Below the pieces are notes generated by a model. The model was not told the DNA's origin. It was given only the letters and a program-made list of their open reading frames with translations, and did no database searches. Made by a program: the position numbers and the translations under genes. 8,949 nucleotides of DNA from positions 1 through 8,949 of the forward strand of contig JAGVEU010000435.1 in assembly GCA_020057985.1 (NCBI GenBank), written 5' to 3'. The stretch comes from Calditrichota bacterium. GTDB taxonomy: Bacteria; Electryoneota; RPQS01. Shown here piece by piece: positions 5,627 to 8,949 of the stretch (position 1 is its first letter; every line of letters begins with the position of its first letter).

Positions 5627-6901
5627 GTGACACAACTCCTTCAAAAAATCACATCTAAGTTCTCGCCGGCATGGGCGAGGGCTTTGCTGTTTTTCTCGAT
5701 CATGGGCCCGGGAATTATTACGGCCAACGTAGATAACGATGCGGGCGGGATTACCACCTATTCTCAGGCGGGAGCGCAATTCGGGCTGAAGGTCTTGTGG
5801 ATTTTCATTCCCATGACCATTGCGCTGATCATGATTCAGGAAATGTCCAACCGCATGGGAGTGGTGACGGGGAAGGGGCTTTCGGACTTGATTCGCGAGC
5901 GGTTCGGGGTGCGCTGGACGTTCTACCTAATGCTCGCGTTGGTGGTGACCAATTTCGGCAACATCATCGCCGAGTTTTCAGGGATTGCCGCGTCAGGAGA
6001 AATTTTGGGGATCTCGCGCTGGATCAGCGTACCGATCGCTGCGGCACTGGTGTGGGCACTGGTTATCGCCGGAACATACGCCACCATCGAGAAGGTTTTT
6101 CTGTTGGCAACCGTGTTCTACGTGGCCTATATCATCACCGGATTTCGCGTGGGGCCGGAATGGACGGATGTTACGAAGGCGCTGGTTACTCCCGTCTTCA
6201 TGAACGACCGAGCCTATCTGGTTATGTTGATCGGTCTGATTGGAACCACCATCGCGCCGTGGATGCAGTTCTATCAGCAGGCTTCCGTGGTGGAGAAAAA
6301 CATCTCACTAAAGTACTATCGCTATTCCCGCATTGATACCATTTTGGGCGGAATTACAGTAAGCTTTGTGGCTGTGTTCATTGTGGTGGTTTGTTCGGAG
6401 ACTCTCTATTTGAACGGCATTCCGATTGAGACTGCTGATGAAGCGGCACAAGCTTTGGCTCCGCTGGCCGGAAAATTCAGCTCGCTGCTTTTCGCGATCG
6501 GCCTGCTCAATGCGAGTTTGTTCGCCGCTTCGATTCTGCCGATTTCCACCTCCTACACAGTCTGCGAGGCTTTGGGCTGGGAGAGCGGTCTTAATCACAA
6601 GTTTTCAGAGGCAAAGCAGTTCTACGTTCTGTACACAGCGTTGATTGTGATCGGCGGCGCCGTCGTCTTGATCCCAAAGCTGCCGCTAATTACGGTGATG
6701 TTTGCTTCACAAGTGGTCAATGGAATGATGCTGCCCTTTATCTTGGTTCCCATGCTGATGATGGTAAACAGTAAGAAACTCATGGGCGACTATGTCAACG
6801 GACGCATCTACAACTTCGTGTGCTGGGCGCTCGTTATCGCACTGATCTCCATGTCTATCATCTATCTGTGGATGGTCTTTTTGCCGGCAAAGGCGCAATA
6901 A
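5627..6901 (+). CDS. Nramp-superfamily divalent metal transporter, non-canonical motif group
   Basis: 424 aa with about eleven hydrophobic segments, the LeuT-fold pattern of Nramp proteins, which couple Mn2+, Fe2+ or related ion uptake to protons across the inner membrane. TM1 carries GPGIITANVDNDAGGITTYS: D36 matches the conserved Asp of the family's DPGN motif, but P, G and N are replaced (D36-N-D-A). In TM6, where canonical members have (M/A)PH, this protein has TIAPWMQF (A210-P211-W212), lacking both the metal-binding Met and the His. The GTG start at 5627 gives a short cytoplasmic N terminus before TM1; the first ATG (5702) would cut into TM1. Genes of this motif group are common as unassigned 'Nramp family' proteins. 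Substrate could be Mn2+, Fe2+ or, as in Nramp-related Mg transporters, Mg2+; the sequence does not decide. No MntR or Fur box is seen. It is the last plus-strand gene here, followed by a short terminator. Confidence 0.85.
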   Translation: MTQLLQKITSKFSPAWARALLFFSIMGPGIITANVDNDAGGITTYSQAGAQFGLKVLWIFIPMTIALIMIQEMSNRMGVVTGKGLSDLIRERFGVRWTFYLMLALVVTNFGNIIAEFSGIAASGEILGISRWISVPIAAALVWALVIAGTYATIEKVFLLATVFYVAYIITGFRVGPEWTDVTKALVTPVFMNDRAYLVMLIGLIGTTIAPWMQFYQQASVVEKNISLKYYRYSRIDTILGGITVSFVAVFIVVVCSETLYLNGIPIETADEAAQALAPLAGKFSSLLFAIGLLNASLFAASILPISTSYTVCEALGWESGLNHKFSEAKQFYVLYTALIVIGGAVVLIPKLPLITVMFASQVVNGMMLPFILVPMLMMVNSKKLMGDYVNGRIYNFVCWALVIALISMSIIYLWMVFLPAKAQ

Positions 6902-6913
6902 ACTCTTCGTACC

Positions 6914-6931
6914 AACGCCACAGGCGTTTTT
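6914..6931 (+). terminator. Short intrinsic terminator after the Nramp-family gene
   Basis: AACGCC (6914-6919) pairs perfectly with GGCGTT (6923-6928) around an ACA loop. The T-run starts inside the right arm and continues to 6931 (five Ts). It begins 12 nt after the transporter stop. The stem is only 6 bp, so it is plausible but modest. Confidence 0.6.
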
Positions 6932-6974
6932 CGTCATCGCGGCAGGTTTCCGAGGTGCCCGTTAATTGCAATCG

Positions 6975-7004
6975 GAAGGGGCACATTCGGAAATGTGCCG
7001 CCGC
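6975..7004 (+). repeat. Palindromic element B, copy 1 (with 24-nt tandem extension to 7028)
   Basis: The core GGCACATT (6980-6987) pairs fully with AATGTGCC (6992-6999) around CGGA. The 30-nt unit matches the one at 7345-7374 at 26 positions: the outer 12 nt on each side are identical, and the four differences lie in the loop and the top base pair. The right arm is repeated 24 nt downstream: 6987-7004 and 7011-7028 differ by one base. Confidence 0.7.
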
Positions 7005-7078
7005 ATGGCTTTGGAAATGTGCCGCCGCGAGGTATTCGGACCGATGCGAGGTAGTAGCTTGGAAGGTTTCTACTAATC

Positions 7079-7131
7079 TAATACATTTGAACCGCGTTGT
7101 CAAGAGGAAGTTTAATTACTTAAATGTATTA
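7079..7131 (+). repeat. 10-bp inverted repeat in AT-rich gap
   Basis: TAATACATTT (7079-7088) and AAATGTATTA (7122-7131) are perfect reverse complements 33 nt apart, within the most AT-rich part of the window. No adjacent gene start uses it, and no T-run suggests a terminator. It could be an operator pair or a relic of a mobile element's ends. Confidence 0.4.
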
Positions 7132-7217
7132 ATATAAATACGTTGCGTTCTAAGTTATTGAACATACGTTAGTTAGCTCTATCCTGTTTATTTTAGTGGG
7201 GTTAGGAATTGAAGTTG

Positions 7218-7245
7218 AAAAAAAGAGAGGTTGAAGCCTCTCTTT
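7218..7245 (-). terminator. Strong intrinsic terminator for the minus-strand genes
   Basis: AAAGAGAGG (7222-7230) pairs perfectly with CCTCTCTTT (7237-7245) around TTGAAG. Read on the minus strand, the 9-bp stem is followed by an unbroken T-run ending at 7218. It lies 180 nt past the stop of the exported protein gene, so the minus-strand transcript would include the palindromes in between. On the plus strand the trailing sequence is less U-rich, giving at most weak termination. Confidence 0.75.
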
Positions 7246-7276
7246 CTGATTCATCGTTTTTGCTGATACTTCATAG

Positions 7277-7317
7277 GATTCCGGCGGGGTTGCGGAAGAC
7301 CTTAACCCTGCTCGGCG
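7277..7317 (+). repeat. Dispersed repeat A, copy 1 (41 nt)
   Basis: This 41-nt unit recurs at 8907-8947 on the same strand with two base differences, and at 8816-8854 in inverted orientation. Its ends GCGGGGTT / AACCCTGC form an 8-bp stem with one G-T mismatch (wobble in RNA). The middle contains G-AAGA-C. Confidence 0.8.
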
Positions 7318-7344
7318 GAAATGAGATACTGCGGCAACGCACAA

Positions 7345-7374
7345 GAAGGGGCACATGAAGACATGTGCCGCCGC
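7345..7374 (+). repeat. Palindromic element B, copy 2
   Basis: GGCACATG (7350-7357) pairs perfectly with CATGTGCC (7362-7369) around AAGA. Compared with copy 1 at 6975, the top pair is G:C instead of T:A, a compensatory change that keeps the stem. It starts 27 nt after dispersed repeat A copy 1. Confidence 0.7.
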
Positions 7375-7424
7375 GTGAAATCCTCCCGTCAACGGAGGGA
7401 AACAAGACGGGCATTCCAAATTTT

Positions 7425-7904
7425 TTATTTTTCCAGTTCGCGTTGCAGAGCCTTAATCTGCTTCTGAATCTCCTCGCGATTGTTGATAATCTCCTGCAGC
7501 GCAAGTTCCAAGCCTTTGATTAAGAGTGTATCCCGCAGACTGACTGCGCGATCAATTTGCAGATTCAACATTGCCATTTGCTGCTCCATGACCGCATCCC
7601 CGATGAGCTTGCCGATTTCCTTTTCTACTTCTTCATCCTCGAATTTTTTCTCTAAGCGCGTGATGTAGCTCTTGATCTTCTCCTCGGTGACTTTATTGAT
7701 CGAGTCCACACGCATTTGATAGGCGAGGTCAGCAGTATCAAGCACAAGTCGAGGGCCGGTGGAATCGCTGCGCGGGTGATACTCCATCAGTGCGCCAGTG
7801 GAATCGGGTTTCTCGAGTTTGGAAGTATCCACGACAATGCGCTTTTGACCAATAGCGACTGTAATCAGGATCAGGATGAACAGGATGGTAAAATATCGTT
7901 TCAT
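7425..7904 (-). CDS. Small exported coiled-coil protein, unknown function
   Basis: 159 aa, not assigned to a known family. Residues 1-19 (MKRYF then a hydrophobic ILFILILITVAIG core) look like a Sec signal peptide, or an N-terminal anchor if not cleaved; there is no lipobox Cys. Residues about 20-70 are polar and Ser/Asp/Pro-containing, and probably extended. From about 75 to 159 the sequence is highly charged and helical (EEKIKSYITRLEKKFEDEEVEKEIGK; the end EIQKQIKALQRELEK has heptad-like spacing), indicating a coiled coil, likely oligomeric and periplasmic. The ATG at 7904 overlaps the stop of the upstream EamA gene as ATGA, pointing to translational coupling; the frame is open further upstream, but that part is the overlap with the permease gene in another frame and has no coding look. 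A minus-strand terminator lies 180 nt downstream. Confidence 0.75.
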   Translation of the reverse strand: MKRYFTILFILILITVAIGQKRIVVDTSKLEKPDSTGALMEYHPRSDSTGPRLVLDTADLAYQMRVDSINKVTEEKIKSYITRLEKKFEDEEVEKEIGKLIGDAVMEQQMAMLNLQIDRAVSLRDTLLIKGLELALQEIINNREEIQKQIKALQRELEK

Positions 7905-8758
7905 GTGATGGCTGGTTTGGTTTGGGTTCGTAGCGATGAAAGCAACATGCCGCAGACAATAAGCGCGGCGCCGATGAGCGTGGCTTGCGGAGGTTCTTCT
8001 GCTTGAATCCACCATGCGGCAAGTCCGGCAAAGATCGGCTCGCAGGCATAGATGATTGCAGCGGCCGTCGCCGAGATCAGCGGTTGATAACGAAGCTGCG
8101 CCCACAATCCCAGCGCCGAGCCGAAGATTGCTGTAACGGCGAGCGCAATCGCAAGCTGCGAGGTGAGTTCAAACCGCTGCGCTTGAACCGGAAAGAAAAG
8201 AAAGGCAAGCACGGCGGTGACAACCAGTTGCAGCCAGACCAGTTGTACCTCGTTGCTTGACTTCACCCAGCGGCTTACGAAGACAATCTGAAGGGCATAG
8301 CAGGCTGCACAAAAAAGTGTCAGAACGTCGCCCAAGTTCAACCCGCCGGCATCCGGACGGGACATCGCAAAAGTACCGGCGAAAGCGAGCAATGCAGCCA
8401 GCCATATACGTAAACTGATGCGATCCCGAAAGAGTAGCCACGAAAACAGCGGAGTCATGGGGACAAGCGTGCCCGTGAGGAAACCCGAACGTGCGGCGGT
8501 TGTGCAAGTCAAGCCATAGGTTTGCAGAGTGTATCCGCCCCACACGAGAAAACCGAGCCAGAGTCCCTGAAACGCCATGCTGCGGGTGATGCGAAACACT
8601 CGCGGCCATGCCATTAATGGAAATAGCAGGGCGGCTAAGGCAAAGCGTGCGGCGACAAACGCCGTCGGAGTTGCATCCCGCAGCGCATTCTGCACCATGG
8701 GAAAGGTCAGCCCCCAAACCGCAGTGAGCGCCAACAGAGTCAGATAGCCGAACAGCAC
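7901..8758 (-). CDS. DMT-superfamily (EamA-type) permease
   Basis: 285 aa with about ten hydrophobic helices, arranged as two EamA repeats (roughly 1-140 and 145-280). The first repeat opens with LLALTAVWGLTFPMVQNAL and contains FVAARFALAALLFPL. The second ends with the typical YACEPIFAGLAAWWIQAEEP and LIGAALIVCGMLLSS. These inner-membrane proteins export or exchange small metabolites such as amino acids or sugars; the substrate is not predictable from sequence. The length is usual for the family. The GTG at 8758 is used because it precedes the first helix; the first ATG would remove the conserved WGLTFP-region helix. It is the first gene of a two-gene minus-strand unit and overlaps the exported coiled-coil gene by 4 nt. 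Confidence 0.9.
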   Translation of the reverse strand: MLFGYLTLLALTAVWGLTFPMVQNALRDATPTAFVAARFALAALLFPLMAWPRVFRITRSMAFQGLWLGFLVWGGYTLQTYGLTCTTAARSGFLTGTLVPMTPLFSWLLFRDRISLRIWLAALLAFAGTFAMSRPDAGGLNLGDVLTLFCAACYALQIVFVSRWVKSSNEVQLVWLQLVVTAVLAFLFFPVQAQRFELTSQLAIALAVTAIFGSALGLWAQLRYQPLISATAAAIIYACEPIFAGLAAWWIQAEEPPQATLIGAALIVCGMLLSSLRTQTKPAIT

Positions 8759-8763
8759 TCTAT

Positions 8764-8792
8764 AAGATACGCAGTTTTTTGAAAAGATTCAA
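8764..8792 (-). promoter_or_regulatory. Possible sigma-70 promoter for the EamA gene, near-leaderless
   Basis: On the minus strand TTGAAT (8787-8792) is followed after 17 nt by TATCTT (8764-8769); each box matches 4 of 6 consensus bases. A start about 7 nt downstream would fall at or beside the GTG codon (8758), giving a leaderless or nearly leaderless message. This fits the missing Shine-Dalgarno, but the match is weak. Confidence 0.3.
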
Positions 8793-8815
8793 CGGCAAAG
8801 TTCCTTGCATGTGCC

Positions 8816-8854
8816 CGCCGAGCAGGGTTAAGTCTTCGCAACCCTGCCGGAATC
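8816..8854 (-). repeat. Dispersed repeat A, copy 2 (inverted, 39 nt)
   Basis: The reverse complement matches the units at 7277 and 8907, with two bases missing in the centre. GCAGGGTT and AACCCTGC pair perfectly; the core reads G-AAGA-C. Directly before it, 8808-8820 carries CATGTGCCC plus GCCG, a half-copy of palindromic element B that overlaps the repeat end. Confidence 0.8.
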
Positions 8855-8906
8855 TGAGGACACAAACCGTGCAATTATAGCGGTTCTCGAAAACAATCCG
8901 ACAAAA

Positions 8907-8947
8907 GATTCCGGCAGGGTTGCGGAGGACCTTAACCCTGCTCGGCG
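8907..8947 (+). repeat. Dispersed repeat A, copy 3 (41 nt)
   Basis: Differs from copy 1 (7277-7317) at two of 41 bases. It has a perfect GCAGGGTT / AACCCTGC stem and a G-AGGA-C centre. With copy 2 it forms an inverted pair 52 nt apart at the right end of the window; the element may continue or be followed by more copies outside. Confidence 0.8.
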
Positions 8948-8949
8948 AA

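Larger units (their letters stand above)
6902..7424. other. Non-coding gap of 523 bp with palindromes, AT-rich core and terminators
   Basis: This convergent gap lies between the plus-strand transporter and the minus-strand exported protein. From left to right it holds a short terminator-like hairpin (6914), a 30-nt palindromic element plus a 24-nt tandem extension (6975-7028), an AT-rich stretch (about 7065-7200) with a 10-bp inverted repeat, a strong minus-strand terminator (7218-7245), a 41-nt dispersed repeat (7277), and a second copy of the palindromic element (7345). ORFs across it lack ribosome-binding sites and coding character and run through the repeats. Confidence 0.75.

Noticed and set aside
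7087..7116. Sigma-70-like pair TTGAAC / TTTAAT with 18-nt spacing on the plus strand
   Set aside because: No gene follows on the plus strand for over 1.5 kb and AT-rich DNA gives such matches by chance.
7150..7419. Minus-strand 89-codon ORF in the non-coding gap
   Set aside because: It runs through dispersed repeats and the strong terminator, and its composition is not protein-like.
7905..8105. Longer N-terminal extension of the exported coiled-coil protein
   Set aside because: It is the out-of-frame shadow of the EamA gene; the ATG at 7904 gives a clean signal peptide and an ATGA overlap.
6975..8947. A CRISPR array made of the repeated palindromes
   Set aside because: Copies are few, widely and unevenly spaced, in both orientations and separated by genes; no cas gene is present.

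Overview
The window is about 9 kb of moderately GC-rich, densely coding bacterial chromosome. Nothing in it fixes the taxonomy. The gene mix, the small palindromic repeats between genes, the GTG/TTG starts and the lack of close resemblance to model organisms fit an uncultured or poorly sampled lineage, but that is inference. No rRNA, tRNA, transposase, phage gene or CRISPR array is visible.

Left part (1-1532): the end of a DinB-fold protein is followed 11 nt later by a PLP-dependent cysteine synthase-type enzyme. Behind the synthase lies a decayed second copy of the DinB-like gene, of which only the last 22 codons are clear. Middle part (1533-4312): this looks like accessory DNA. It holds a 352-aa protein with a winged-helix segment and a C-terminal nucleoside 2-deoxyribosyltransferase-like (NDT-like) domain, a 13-codon remnant of an epimerase start, an orphan HicB-type antitoxin, an intact RmlC-like sugar epimerase, and a protein with a possible PD-(D/E)XK-like core. 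Genuine gene debris lies on both sides of the NDT-like gene, so this stretch has been rearranged.

Right part (4313-8758): a DEAD-box RNA helicase of RhlE type starts at a TTG. Next comes an Nramp-superfamily transporter with non-canonical metal-site motifs, starting at a GTG. A 523-bp gap without genes follows, with terminator-like hairpins and mobile-looking palindromes. On the minus strand a DMT/EamA permease overlaps by 4 nt (ATGA) a small exported coiled-coil protein.

The two most interesting observations are these. (1) The wHTH + NDT-like protein pairs the same two domain types as the effector of retron Ec86 (Eco1), in the opposite order and with no reverse transcriptase in view; it is a candidate defence or nucleotide-sensing effector. 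(2) A set of short dispersed palindromes with unrelated stems mostly shares one apical loop, G-A(A/G)GA-C, and one pair of copies shows a compensatory stem change. Both need database searches that cannot be run here.
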